Notes: generated by a model not told the origin, from the sequence alone. 64,000 nucleotides of DNA from Trifolium pratense (GCF_020283565.1 NC_060065.1:39110409-39174408), one strand, 5' to 3'. Counted from the stretch's first letter, positions 21,451 to 34,516 are shown. Program-made: numbers and translations.

Positions 21451-22869
21451 ATATACTAGAAATCAATGACTTTAAGAAAGGGTTTATTCATTCAACTTAT
21501 GCAAAGTGTTATCCATTATTTCAAACATAATTAGTTTATACATCAAATTATTATTCCTGCACTTTTCATCAGATTGCCTGCAGACAACATTTTTGGGACT
21601 CAGAAGCAAAATATCTCCAGATCCTCTCACAAGTTTACACAGGGGTCAACTTCTCCTCAGCTTACTTCTGAGCAAAGATTCATGCAAGGTGCTGAAGTCC
21701 TTCAACTCTCTGAGATCGTTAAGCTTAAAAAGGTTATACCAGTTCAGCTCATTATCTTTATACTAACTCTGATACATTATTTGTTCTTTGTAATCCCATC
21801 TAACAAACTATATTATGTAGGCCCAAATTTATTTGATCGTTGCCACTACATCACATGCCAGAGCATCTGCAAATGGGTGGTTCTTTATTGGGTGCACTGA
21901 CATTTGAGTGTAAAGATGTTCATAGCACTGCTGATCCAGCTATCAGGTCCATATTGCCTCATATCATAATCATAATATTATAGTTTAATTACCATATTTT
22001 ATTCACGAAACCATAATCCAATATCTGCACTGTTTAACTAATTAACATGCATAGGCTTGATGTGGAAGCCTACCATGGTAAACACATGCAATTTTGTTTT
22101 TTTGGGATAATACTCTCAATGATTTGTTATGAATTACAGCAAAAGATCTCAAGAAGACTATGCTGGAGGATTCACATTTATTTTGTTTTTTCACATTCAT
22201 GTTTACTTTCAAGAGTTACAAATGACATTTACTACTCACATCCCAATTTGTTTGAGGAGCTTATGAATAGAAAGTTGGCCTTCTGTGTTAAACGGCAAAA
22301 ATATTGGGATCAATGCTCAATGTTGGGATCCAAAGATAAGAAAGCGTTGGGTGATTCTATCCAAGGACATTTCCCTATGGACCTAAATGCTGAGGTTCCC
22401 ATGTTATATTTATTTGTCTATCACCGCAGTTCAGTTTAAATTCTTTATTAATGACCAATCCGTTACTTACGGGGTTTACTTATGTTGAAAGCAAGTGGAG
22501 ATATACTACTTCAGCCCATGCTTCAGATAATGACCAGGTCTCTAAATTGAACGACCATATCACTGACATTGTAGATTCTCTTGCTTATCCCACTGTAAGA
22601 CATATTGTTTACATTACCCCTAAATTTCTTTTAGTTTCCAACAACACTCATATAATTTCCTCCCACTCTTCATTTATTTACTAACGGTGTTAAATTTCGT
22701 ATCTTCTAACTATATATAGCAGGATTTGTCTGCTTCATCTGAGCATGAGCTGGATCGTCGATCAAACACTACTCCTTCTAAGATGTCTACCACTGAGCAG
22801 ATGCCATATGACCTCCTCAAATCACAACTCTCTTCAATCAGGATCATTAAGAAGGAGAACCACAATTAA

Positions 22870-24658
22870 TCAAATTTCAGTCTGTTTCTATGAATAGTTT
22901 TTTTGTTGAAGAACCACAATTCTGACATCTTTTGGTTATCATCAGGTACCTTCAATAGAATTTTGCGATATCAATGACTCTGCCTTGAAGTTTAACCTGT
23001 ACTCTATTTATAATTCAGTTTGTATTAATGTTAGACCTCATTTTTGCAAAACCTAAACAAATGTTTCATATTTTCTCGATTTAGCGTTTCGTGCATTAAC
23101 GCAGGTTTTAATTTTTTTTTTTAACAGTTGAAACTTGGTAGGTCTACACAAGAGTCGAAAGATCAAAAGTTGATAAAATGAAAATGCTTATAGAATACAT
23201 GGACGGAAGAAGAACTACATGGGTCAGTGATTTTCTTCTATAAAATCATCTCTCTCTCTGTGTGAAATTTTGTGATTTCTTCTACTTCAAAATCTTCTTA
23301 GTTTAGTTAATTTTGATTGTCAGCTACTTACTTCATTCACTTTTTTTACTACAATAAATTTCTATGATATTTGAATTTATCCCTCCTTTATGTTTATGTA
23401 TATCGTGTGAATCTTGGTAGGTGGAGTTAATCATAGCATTGGTGATGGTCTGGTGGTGTTTGTCATTGCAGTAAAAGGAACATGGAAGAAGATCCATGGG
23501 AGAAACTTGACATTTTTCCTAACAACTACTTCAAGGTTGATACTTAATTAATGTTTTTACATAGTTTCTCAACACTATTTTGTTAATTTTAACTATGTCA
23601 CGACCTTTCTATTTTCTTCTAACACCATCTCCTATGTTTCAGTCATTTCTATTTGATGCTTTTTTCCCCTCCTTTGTTTTCTATCATTATATTTAGTGTT
23701 GTTTCAATTGGCAAGACTTACATATCTATGTTGGTTTCGATTTTTGTAGCAAATAGTCCTAGCATCTCATACTTGGTGTTTATGAGAGAAGATTACTAGC
23801 AAAAGATAAGAAACATCTCGCGATAACTTTGTTTCAAGTTTCAATTTTTGTTTTAATATCTCAAATTATAACTTATCTATGCTTGCTTTGACATTGTTAT
23901 CGCTAATCTATATGTTCTTATCTTACTTTTTATCATCTATGACATATCTCCTGCTTCTCACAAAGCACCAGCCAAAAGGAGTGTTGGAAAGCATCAACCA
24001 CTTGAGAATACCCACCTTGAGTCGCAGTTCTCAATGAGAACTTCTCATCACCCAGATCTGACAAGCTCATTAAGAAGTAGAAGATCTAATCTGAAAATTT
24101 CTTATTTGCATTAAGACTTTTCTACTATATGCTTTTGCTCTTTAATTTGTTATTAACCACTTCCTACTTTGTGAAATACATATGGTGTTCCCGTCATGGC
24201 TTTTGTTTAAGTTCCCACCTTTAGCAAACGTAATGGTGATCTATGCTTTTATATGCAATATGAATTAGCAACTTTATTAAATTTCTGAATCAATGATTAT
24301 TGCTCATTTAATATATTACAAAGGCTTCATATATTGAAAAAGATATATATTTTTGTGTTTCAACAAAATTCTCATGGAGCAAAGTATGGTATAAGTAAAA
24401 AAAACGTACATTATTATGTCACATTTTAATATTTAAATGTACTACTATGTAATGAACATGTTGATGTTGTCCAAGCTTATAAGCATGAATGGTCCTTTCT
24501 AAAATTATCACAAAAATTGAAAGTTGATGGAAAGAGTTGTGCCAAATTGAAAAATATCAACATGGTGATACACTTAGGTTCAAATTTCCAGGCAGGCTTT
24601 CAGCCAACTTGATTCATTTTCGCATAATTGCAAGATTTCTTTTTGCCGTTCTATCGGC
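22870..24658. other. Intergenic; scattered coding-like fragments
   Basis: Short possible exons appear, for example MEEDPWEKLDIFPNNYFK followed by GT (about 23481-23536) and HKAPAKRSVGKHQPLENTHL (about 23960-24020). They are too short to place and could belong to the same decayed locus as the RPA-like pieces. I see no Helitron terminus here. Confidence 0.3.
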
Positions 24659-24865
24659 TTCTCACGCGCCCTACATGTTTCTATTTTTACTCTTCTGCTA
24701 TTTAAATAGTGGATGTTGTAAAAATGAAATTTATTTGAAAAATGTCGTCGCTACTTAAGTAGCGGACGTTATAAAAAAAAATATGAACATGAAATTTTTT
24801 GGGGTGTATCCGCTACCTAAACAACGGACATGAGTATTTTTATAAATTCATAGGGCGCACGAGAA
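24659..24865. mobile_element. Small TIR element (MITE)
   Basis: The left end TTCTCACGCGCCCTA and right end TAGGGCGCACGAGAA are inverted with two mismatches. The interior (about 207 bp) contains repeated phrases around CGCTACTTAAGTAGCGGAC. Confidence 0.7.
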
Positions 24866-26116
24866 AAGGAGTAGGGTGGGAAAAGACAATCTCTATATTC
24901 ATTCTCTACATCTCTTCTTTCCAGATTTGACAATATACCAATGTCGTAAATAATATAAGCCATCAATGTACCTACATGGGCCTATGGCCTAGCATAGGCT
25001 CAGGCCAAAATATTTTTATAAGTCTATTTAGTTAAATAGGTCAAATTGCAGGCCATTAAAAAAGTCTTTTAGCCTACTAGGCCAGCCTATTTAAGTTAAT
25101 ATGAATAATATTTTTACTACTATAATTATTTAATTTATATTTTAAAATTTGTACTTTGATTAAATTATAAATTTATTAACTTTTTTAGTAGTTTAAGTTT
25201 ATTAATCTACATAAGTTTTTCACATATATAAATGTATTATTATAAACTATAATTGAAATATGATGACATATATAGTAAAAATATGACTTTTATGATAAGA
25301 TTAAAATTTCTCACATGATGTGAGTTGTTGCGGTTAAAATCTCACTCTAAAACACTTTTGCAATAGCTACTACTCCTCCTCTCTCCTGCAACAGGAAGAA
25401 ACAAAACTGATAACATCGCACTTCTTATTGCTTAAGAAAAACACAGTGCACTCCTTCTCCTTCATGCTTAACGATAAAGAAATTAACTATTAAAAAAAAT
25501 TAAAATATTTATCATACACAGAAAATTTGTTCTTGATAAAACAATTAAAAAAAAATGAATACACACATAAGTTAATAACATAAAAAGAAAGAATTATTTA
25601 ATAAAAAGTTATTTGATAATATAAAAAGAAATTTGGCAATATGTCGATGTCGTAATTAATATAAGCTCTCAATATATTTACATGGGCCTATGGCTTAGCA
25701 TAGCTCAGGCCAAGATATTTTTATAAGTCTATTTAGTTAAATAGATCAGGCCGCAGGCCATTAAAAATTGTTGACTTTTAAATTAGGCTACGGGGAGATT
25801 GTCAAATTAAACTTTTAAATTAGATGGTCAATTATTTTACAAGAATTGTTGACTATGAAATTTTTAAAAATATTTACAATTGTAAATTATTTAAACACTA
25901 TTATTAACAAATATACACTCGAAAAAAAATCTCACTCTTAAACATGCACTTTGTTTGAAGCAGCTTTGAAGCCTGTCTTTTTTATAATAAAATCCCAGGT
26001 CGTCACTTTTTAGTCATTCAAATTATAATAATTGTTATAAACAAATACTCTCCGACCTTATTTATAAGCCAGATTCTATTGTTTCACACTTATTAAGAAA
26101 ATTGTTACATTTACTA

Positions 26117-26372
26117 CTCCCTTTGATCTTATAAATAAAAGTTTGATTTTTTAGGTTCATTGTACTATGAATGTATTTAGATGAGTATATTATAGTCTAT
26201 ATACATCCATTTTAAAAAACAGAACAATTAATGGGGGATATTTTTGGAACAATAACATTAAATAGGGTTGAATATGGTGACTTTTACTTATATTTAAGCA
26301 CAAAACTTTTTCTTAACTTTTGCTTATAAATAAAATCGAATGAAATTTAGAAGAACAAAAGACCGGATGGAA
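26117..26372. mobile_element. Stowaway-like MITE
   Basis: The left end CTCCCTTTGATCTTATAAAT follows TA, and the right end ...GACCGGATGGAA precedes TA. The ends are related inverted repeats with the CTCC(C/A)T start of Stowaway (Tc1/mariner) elements and a TA target. It lies in the non-homologous gap of the 0.7-kb array. Confidence 0.65.
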
Positions 26373-27613
26373 TACTCCTACTATGTTAGTCACTTTTTCT
26401 TTTTGAACGGCACTATGTTAGTCACTTGAGGGACTAAAATATTTTATTGCACTAATTTGTTGCTTTAATTCAATAAAGTGACATCAATACAGCTCATTTT
26501 AACTTATGCAGGGTATAGAGTTGCAAAAGTCAGTTTTATTGAGCTTGGTGGTACTTTTACACCGATTTTTGAGCAACAGTGGTAGAGGAATTGTAAAATA
26601 TTGGGCTTCAATCAAATCATACCAACTAATAAGTACATAATTCCTTTGGTCTTAAATATAAGAAAATATTCATTTTACAGATACATCACTATTAGCCGTA
26701 CATGGGCCTATGGCCTAACATAGGCTCAGACCAAGATATTTTTATAAGTCTGTTTAGTTAAATAGGTCAGACTATAGACCATTAAAAAAGACTTTTAGCC
26801 TACTAGGCGGACCTATTTAAGTTAATATGAATAATATTTCTACTAATATAATTATAAATTTATTAACTTTTTCATTAGTTTAAGTTTATTAATCTACATA
26901 AGTTTTTCACATATATAAATGTATTATTATAAATTGAAATCGAAATATGATGTCATATATAGTAAAAATATGACTTTTATGATAAGATAAAAATTTGTCA
27001 CATGATGTGAGTTGTTGCGGTTCAAGTGTCACTCTAAAACACTTTTGCAGTAGCTACTACTACTCTCTTCCGCAACAGGAAGAAACAAAACTGGTAACAT
27101 CGCACTACTTCTTGCTTAAAAAAAACACATTGCACTCATTCTCCTTCATGCTTAACGATAAAGAAATTAACAATTTTAACTATTAAAAAAATTAAAATAT
27201 TTATCACACACAGAAAATTTGTTCTTGATAAAACAATTTTTAAAAAAACTAATATACACATAAGTTAATAATATAAAAAGAAAGAATTATTTTATAAAAA
27301 GTTATTTGATAATATAAAAAGAAATTTGACAATATGCCGATGTCGTAATTAATATTAACCCTTAATATACCTGCATGGGCCTATGGCCTAGCAAAGGCTC
27401 AGACCAAGATATTTTTATAAGTCTACTTAGTTAAATAGCTCAGCCTGCAGGCCATTAAAAAAACATTTAACCTACTAGGCCGGCCTATTTAAGTTAATAT
27501 GAATAATAGTTTTATTACTATAATTATTTATATATTAAAATTTGTATTTTGATTAAATTATAAATTTATTAACTTTTTCGGTAGTTTAAGTTTATTAATC
27601 TACATAAGTTTTT

Positions 27614-27718
<105 letters not shown>

Positions 27719-28133
27719 GTATTATTATAAACTAGAATTGAATTATGATGACATATATAATCAAAATATGACTTTTTATTATAAGATTAAAATTTCTCAC
27801 ATGACGTGAGTTGTTGCGGTTAAAGTCTCACTCCTCTCTCTTGCAACAAGAAGAAACAAAATTGGTAACATCGCACTCCTTTTTGCTTATAAAAAAACAC
27901 ATCGCACCCCTTCTCTTTCATGTTTAACGATAAAGAAATTAACAATTTTAACTATTAAAAAAATTTAAAATGATCATATTTATCAGTAAAGCAACAATAT
28001 TTTGAATTTTTGTTTCAGTGATACGCTTTTTAATAAAGTAATTAAATTGATCGTTGTGTCAATTAATTATAACACAACAATTTAAATCAACTAATTCTTT
28101 CTATTTATAAAATTAATTTCGTTGAAACCAACT

Positions 28134-28248
28134 TTTTAACGCGCCGAAGGCGCGTGCAACGCGCCGAAGACCCCTTACGACCTAACGCCCCGACGCAATA
28201 TAACGCGCCGAAGGCGCGTCCCGTGCGTACGCACGGGTTTGTACCTAG
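28134..28248 (+). mobile_element. Helitron 3' end with GC-rich subterminal palindromes
   Basis: The phrase ACGCGCCGAAG(G)CGCGT and close variants occur three times (28139, 28159, 28203). Then comes the hairpin CCCGTGCGTACGCACGGG (28220-28237), a 7-bp spacer and CTAG at 28245-28248 followed by T. This is a clear Helitron 3' terminus on the plus strand. The 5' end was not located; it could be beyond the 0.7-kb array. Confidence 0.8.
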
Positions 28249-29744
28249 TTGCAACAAAAAAGATATTAGAAAAAGATGAACCCTCGCTACACATACTATG
28301 TGGATATGTACCGGTACACGGCTTAGGTGAATGATTGTGATTGATCCACAAATATGATTTAATATAGAAAAACCAATAAATAATATTTGGTAACCAATTA
28401 GAATTATCGACCTCAACAAATATACCGGTACAAGTCCACATAATATGTTTACCGAAAAATTCACCTTAGAGAAAAGGAGTTGAGCGAAGAGAGGGCCATC
28501 TCAAATCTCAATCCGACATTGGAACAAATTTGCCTGTTATTAATTTTTGTCAGTATTTAGAACTTTCTAGTAGTGGAGATGAAATCGGTAGCTCAACCGA
28601 GATTTGAGTTAAGGGTTAAATGAATTAAGGGTTCAGAGTTCAAGTTCAGAAAAATGTGAAAAATAATAAAAATTAATTAATAACGTTGACGATTTAAAAA
28701 AATAGATATCTCATAAGCCTCTCTCTCTCTATATATATTATTGTTGCGATGAATATTGTTTTGTTGGCAAAGAAAGTGTAATATGTAGATATCATAGAGT
28801 TTAAATTTGAGATTTTTCACTTACTATTTTAAGGGGTAAAGTAAATATGACTACTAAACAATTTGACAAAAAAACATCAATTAAATAAAATAAAAATAAT
28901 TTAAACTTATTTATATTTAAAACCACTTAATATTGAAGAACCACTATTTTCTTTTTGAACAAGGAAGAACCACTACTTTTTGGTTTTTTCAAAATTACAA
29001 AACTTATATGCATTTCTTTAGATGCAGTTTTTTCTGTTCCTTTCACAAAAAGGTAGTTATTTATATTTTTTAATTAAAAAAAAAGAAAATTGTTTTTATA
29101 TAAAAATAACTTCCCCATGTATCTAGCACAGTAACAACTGTGTATATGGAACTGTACATAAGTTTGGAAAACTATCTCTTCATAATTTGAAAATATTTAC
29201 TCATCAACCAATAAGAATAGGACATATGCACGTGAAATAAAACTTGGTTACAAGTTAGTCATAAGTATCACATGCAAATTTACTTATGTAGATCTCACCG
29301 TAACTTTTTCATATATTTGAGATCAAATAAATTGGACTCCGAAACTTTGTGTGCAAGTTTGCACTGAATGGGAAAAGGAGGGTTGGGGAAAGAGAGAGAA
29401 AAAAATCTTCCACATTTTATGAGAGAGTTTTTGTAGGGATGAATGATAAATAATTGATTAATATATTTTTGATTTTATGAATATTATAACAACATATATA
29501 TTAAATTTGAAAAGTTTATATAAACCCTCCAAAATCATTACAATTTTTAAATTTTTCTAATACAATTTTTGAGTTCCTCCAAATTAAAAGAATTTTGTAT
29601 ATATTAAGAGAAAAAAGAAATATGAATCTCTCAAAACTCTTTCCACCCAATATATATCTTCTATTTTTTCCACTTTGTTCCTTTATTTTCTTGTTTTCTT
29701 TCAAAAGTCTCTATTCCCTTTTATTCTTCCAAACTCACAAACAA
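28249..29744. other. Intergenic, nothing recognised
   Basis: AT-rich DNA with no recognisable coding sequence, TIRs or LTR ends. Confidence 0.45.
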
Positions 29745-29925
29745 ATTCTTCCGTATGTATGTGGTGCTCGTAAGAGGGGATAGGGTTAGCTATGGAAAAT
29801 TCCACTTGACTTGGACATAATCAACCATATATATCACAAACACACAAATATTTGTTTAAATAACATCCATGAAGACTTGTGAAAGTCGCCATGCGCATTG
29901 TATCTTTTGCAAAATGATTTACACC
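29745..29925 (+). repeat. Duplicated segment, left copy
   Basis: This is directly repeated at 31899-32071 (shared GGAAAATTCCACT, ACTTGGACATAAT and CATGCATTGTA-like phrases, about 80% alike by eye). A TIR element lies between the copies. Confidence 0.75.
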
Positions 29926-31061
29926 TTATTATTTTTTTATGATGATCAATATGAAAAGGAAAATTATATGGTGCAGCCCTTATTTGGACTGTTTTGGTGC
30001 AGTTTTAATCTGGCCAATGAGGATTCAGTGTTGACTCACTTTTAATTATATGGTACAAACCACTTATATTGTACTTACCATGTATCTTTATATCTATTAA
30101 TATTTCAACTAAGTCCCTACCATATTAAAAGTTACAAAATTACCACAATGTTTAAATTGTTTTTAATTTAAACTGTGATTGTAAATCAATTAAAACAAAA
30201 TTATAACTAAAATTGAAACAAAAAAACAACAAAGTCACAAAATCAAAGTCTAATTTCACAATTCAAATGAAAGGTGAATGAATCAATAACACAATGTCAA
30301 CATATAAAAGAAACGAATAAAAAGTTGTAATTAAATTGGGATCGGAATTTGAGACGAAACACAGACGGTGAAGAATTTGATGGATTGAGGCATTTAAAGA
30401 TTACTACAAGCAAATACAGAAAAAGAAGCCCCTAAACTAGAAGAACAAACAGGCACACAAAAGGGACATGTGCTATCCAAATCCTGCGTCAAATAGGGGT
30501 GTGCATGGTTTGGAAACCACACCACACATAATTGATGATTTTGGTTCTAAACCAAAACCATTTCAATGACAAACCGATTATTTTTTAAAACTAATTTGGA
30601 TTTGGTTATTAACCGGATCGAAACCAATTTATAATCGGTTTGTAATAAAATTTAGGTTATTTACATGATCCAATTTTAAATAGGTTTTTTACTTAAATTA
30701 ATTTTTTTTATTAGTTGATTAAAAAAAATAGATTTATTAATTATTTTAAAAACATAATTTTTCATTAATTTTATGATTGAATTGGTTTATAATCAACCCA
30801 CAAAGTTTTTTTTCTAAACCCAAATTACTTTTTACTTAGCCGAAAACTTATTTTTTATATTGTTTTAAAAATATTTTTTATTATTTAAAAAAAGAGTAAT
30901 TTTTAAAATTAAAAAATCTGATTTTTAAATACAAAAGAAACTAATATTTATTATAGAAAAAAAATTAAAATACTAAACTTTTGAAAAACTAAAAACATTA
31001 AAAACTGATTTTTTAATTATTTTTTTTAAAAAAACTGATTTATAATTTTTTAAAGGGTCTT

Positions 31062-31223
31062 GTTAACATGTGCATATAGGGCATATGATAAAGTAACTTA
31101 ATATAGAAATTTAACATTTAATAATACAAGACATTTAATGCTTGAAAAGTTAAAATGCACAAATTCTAAGGTATAATTTATATTTTTACTACCTTAACAT
31201 GTGCCATATATGCACATGTTAAC
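31062..31223. mobile_element. 162-bp MITE with GTTAACATGTGCATATA ends
   Basis: The left end GTTAACATGTGCATATAGGG and right end TATATGCACATGTTAAC are inverted repeats of about 22 bp. The right half of the TIR also contains its own small palindrome (ACATGTGC...GCACATGT). It is non-coding. Confidence 0.8.
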
Positions 31224-31458
31224 ATTCTCCTTTTTTTAAATCACAGTGCACCAGCAACACATCCCAAACCATTAAAGCAAACCAAGACCTGGAAAAACCA
31301 GCACCACCCCCAACGCAAAGGAGGCAGCTAGACACCCCAGGCCACCAACGCCTAAGGCAAAGCCCCGGATCCCAACACCATTCATAAAAGAGGCAAGTCG
31401 GGATTTTGTGCCGGCTCAAACCCCATCTCCAAGACAGCAGCTTAATATCATCAATCAC
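31224..31458 (-). pseudogene. LINE ORF2 C-terminal fragment
   Basis: The minus strand reads DDIKLLSWRWGLSRHKIPTC then LFYEWCWDPGLCL, the well-conserved tail of many legume LINE ORF2 proteins. A glycine- and cysteine-rich extension runs to a stop at 31219-31221. Only about 75 codons are left, and the MITE above sits directly at its end. Confidence 0.7.
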
Positions 31459-31898
31459 CTTCTCCGGTGGAATTTGGGATTTAGGGTTTTCATTTTCATT
31501 TTTAATTTGATCAAATAAAAAACATCATAAATTATATTATCTTGAATTGAAATAAAATTTGTTTTTTTGTTTGTAATTTGTACATGAATATTTATTTGAT
31601 GGATGACTCATATACAATAAATAAAAGTTTGTTTAAAAAAAATGACTCACCATGAACTTGCGCTAATGTGGAAATTAAATTGAATTCTATTGGTTAAAAA
31701 AAAGGACTGCACCAAAACAGTCCAAAAATGGAACTGCAGCATAGAAACTCCCATATGAAAATAGGAATAGTACTAACAATATTTTCTTTTCATTAATATT
31801 CATGATAACGCACATTCTTATTGGTTGGCATTTATGTGAGACTCTCACATAAAAGATGTTTATTAGAACTCTAAGATATTTTCATTAAAACAATTACT

Positions 31899-32071
31899 AT
31901 TCTTCCATGCATGTTGTGCCCGTAAGAAGGGGTAGAGTTAGCGGTGGAAAATTCCACTAGACTTGGACATAATTAACCATATATACCACAAACGTACAAA
32001 TATTTTTTTGTTTCTTCCACTAATCAATGAAGACTTATGAAAGTCACCATGCATTGTACAAAATGATTGGC
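31899..32071 (+). repeat. Duplicated segment, right copy
   Basis: Counterpart of 29745-29925, in the same orientation and non-coding. Confidence 0.75.
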
Positions 32072-32270
32072 CCCTTGATCGTGGAACTGATTATAAACAG
32101 CTAGTTAGTATTTGAGTACCCAAAATTTTAGTTTCATTTGAGGTACGGGTTGAACCTTTGCTGATGATGCATGGAAGTTGCTATTTGGTTTAAAGTGTGA
32201 GAGATTAAGTTTTACTATAAATAAATAGATAAAATTTAAGATATAGGAGTATAATAGAGGTGACCTAATA

Positions 32271-32458
32271 CCTAATGCCGTAAGATTTTAGGTGGATATG
32301 TAGTGTCTCTCCCTCTTTTGTGATATTGAAGCATTGACTCGTTGTTTCTCCTAGCGCTGTCTTGGAGTGGATCCTGGTATTAATTGCAGCACCTATAACT
32401 CACACTTGGGTGATCCATATACCTAATGCCTTATGATTTTTGGTGGAGAGATGTGACG

Positions 32459-32492
<34 letters not shown>
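32271..32492. repeat. Direct repeat ending in a (CT)n microsatellite
   Basis: CCTAATGCC(G/T)TA(A/T)GATTTT(A/T)GGTGG and GTCTCTC...TTGTGAT occur at 32271-32322 and again at 32421-32493. The second copy has an expanded (CT)n of about 30 bp (32459-32488). Confidence 0.75.
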
Positions 32493-33972
32493 TCATGGAG
32501 CGTATGAGCAATGTTTAAAATCAGACTAGTCATCGAACCAGTGAGGGTACTGAATCATTCGTTCATTAATAGAACCATTGGGTCACTGTTTGAACCGTAT
32601 GACTAAATCGGATAAAACCGAATAACTCGGTTGAATAAACTGAAGGGAAACCGAGTTATCAAAGGGCAGCGAAATTTAAAATTTTCGATTTCCTTTCCTT
32701 GGATCATTACGGATGTAACAAGAATTAGTGATTGAATGATTACCTCTTGAAGTGCCGAAAGGAGTTTCGAATTTTGATCACAAGGTGAGCAATGTAGCAA
32801 AACCTTTACTTGTTCGCACGAACGGTTCTCCTCTGGTTCCCGATACTAGCCAAGCAGTCAGAGGTTAGAAACAATGGAGTGCTCTTTTGTTTTCTCAAAC
32901 CGAAAGTCTAACCTATAACTATAGCACAAGGATTCTATTAATAAAACAACAGTGCAGACTTTAACTGCTTGTTTTCATTTGTATCACAGAGGATCATGAT
33001 GGATCATCTATGTTCTTTGTCTTTTTGTTGAAGTCTTAGTATAGTGTCGGGAGATGTACATCTTCTCGACTTAAACTTCTTTTTCTTCTAGTCTAGAGGA
33101 TTATCCAAAATCCTATAGTATAGAGGATCATAAGAATTTTCTTGATAGTACTTTTACAAATAATTCTCATACCTACACACTTGAAAACGCAATTAGATAA
33201 ATTGTTACTTTTATTAAATTAAATGTTTGATAGTACTTTTATTAAATGATGAGATTTTAAGTACATGTATCCAATCACAAATCAATTTATATTCAACTCA
33301 CTTTTCATCAAAGTCAAATTCTCTCAAACTCAACTCTATCAAGTTTGCTCGATTCTCACAACCATAGAACAAAACACAGATTTACAGCATGTAAAACATT
33401 TGAAATTTCTATTTTAAAACCATGCAAAGTTTGATTCAATAGAATCTATTTCCACCTCTACTGACAATATATAGTGAGCTTTTTTTACCGTTGGTCAGTG
33501 TAAAACTTTTTTACATAAAAAATACATATTCGTTAAGGAATTTTGTTTCCCCCCTTATGTGACTCTTCTTGCTTTCTAATGTGTTATATTATTTTCTTAT
33601 TTTCTATGACTTTTGACTTATACTTAAGGACCTGCCTTTTGGAAATGATTTTTATGTTCAATATTTGAAGTGACTTGATATTCCAAATAATATTATTATA
33701 TACAATATATAGTTTACCTTTTTTATAATTTGTTGGTACACAAATTTTATTTGGCCGTTTTGCTTAATAAATATTTCAAGTAAACATCATAAGGTAAGCA
33801 GAAGGAATAATATTATATGGATCTAAAATATGTTTTTGTTTAAAACATTGTTAGACTCGCACACTATAAATATAGAGACGTAAAAAATTTCGAGTTCGAA
33901 TCCCAACTCTTTCAGAAATGTCCGTAGTAGTTACCAATTATGTTTCCTTAAATTTGTGGGACTATGAATCTA
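32493..33972. other. Intergenic, nothing certain
   Basis: 32520-32660 has GAACCAGTGAGG, GAACCATTGGGTCACTG and GAACCGTATGAC phrases, as in the ends of some plant MITEs, but I could not define a full element. The rest is AT-rich and unassigned. Confidence 0.4.
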
Positions 33973-34489
33973 CTCCCTCCATTCCACAAGGACCCGGATT
34001 TGCTACAGTTGCATTTTCACACAGTTATATGTAGTTTGTAATCTCATCCGTTAAATTTAAATCGGACGGTTTAGATTAAAAATTGGGTTTTTCTAGTTAA
34101 ATTATTCTCGGCCGTTAAAATCAAATCGGACGGTTCAAATAAAAAATAGTGTGTTACTATGTGCTTCTTTTACATCAGCAAATCCAATTTGATTCCACAA
34201 TGAGTGATCAAGTTAACTCATTCATGCGTGTCAATATATAACATTGACCATTAATATATTTAATTATATAATAGAATTATAAATAAAAAAAATTGATATT
34301 TTGAAACTATATATTGAAACAAATTAATCAAATAACATCTTATATGCTAATATTTATTTTTATTTATTAATTATTAGTAGAATAATATGGTTAAAATTGT
34401 ACCCAAAAAAAAAGACTAATATGATTAAAATAAGATATGTGAATAGTGCAAATGATCAAAATGGATCACTCATTTTAGAACGGAAAGAG
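33973..34489. mobile_element. Stowaway MITE (outer) upstream of protease paralogue 2
   Basis: The left end CTCCCTCCATTCCACAA follows TA (33971-33972), and the right end ...CGGAAAGAG precedes TA (34490-34491). The arms continue inward as ATGAGTGATC on both sides once the inner insertion (33990-34200) is removed, so the TIRs are about 27 bp. TA target and CTCCCTCC start identify Stowaway. Confidence 0.85.
33990..34191. mobile_element. MULE-type MITE nested in the Stowaway element
   Basis: A 202-bp insert is flanked by a perfect 9-bp repeat ATTCCACAA (33981-33989 and 34192-34200). Its ends are imperfect inverted repeats sharing GGATTTGCT. A 9-bp target duplication is typical of Mutator-like elements. 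The interior has two similar phrases around AAATCGGACGGTT. Confidence 0.85.
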
Positions 34490-34516
34490 TAATATTTAAT
34501 TGACAATAAAACATGC

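Larger units (their letters stand above)
20226..22869 (+). pseudogene. RPA70-like single-strand DNA-binding protein, decayed multi-exon gene (Helitron-associated type)
   Basis: Exon-like pieces follow the order of plant RPA1-like proteins. They are NGATRVDDV...PKFKDFIEIS (20242-20330), ESLATKFMEFCKDRTDSCPI with IIVIVKNGR (21130-21230, then GTAAGT donor), VSNAWNGTRLLINED (21319-21380), LTSEQRFMQGAEVLQLSEIV (21650-21720), NGWFFIGCT with FECKDVHSTADPAIR one base out of frame (21850-21946), MNRKLAFCVK...DQCSMLG (22264-22330), and a tail ending RIIKKENHN at the TAA 22867-22869. OB folds B and C and the zinc-ribbon region are recognisable. Premature stops, frameshifts and two internal tandem duplications (20332-20378, 21311-21450) show it is dead. 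Such genes occur as host RPA1 paralogues and as cargo of autonomous plant Helitrons; the latter fits this Helitron-rich window. No Rep/helicase sequence is visible. Confidence 0.75.
29967..31742. mobile_element. 1.78-kb TIR element with nested fragments
   Basis: The left end (TATGGTGCAGCC, then TTTGGACTGTTTTGGTGCAG) and right end (CTGCACCAAAACAGTCC, then CTGCAGCATA) are inverted repeats. The similarity fades gradually over about 65-90 bp into each side. The interior holds AT-rich DNA with AACCGGATCGAAACCAAT-like motifs, a small MITE (31062-31223) and a LINE fragment. There is no transposase. The target duplication is not clear, so the superfamily is open. Confidence 0.7.

Noticed and set aside
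28105..28464. 119-codon minus-strand frame
   Set aside because: Overlaps the Helitron GC-rich palindromes and terminal hairpin.
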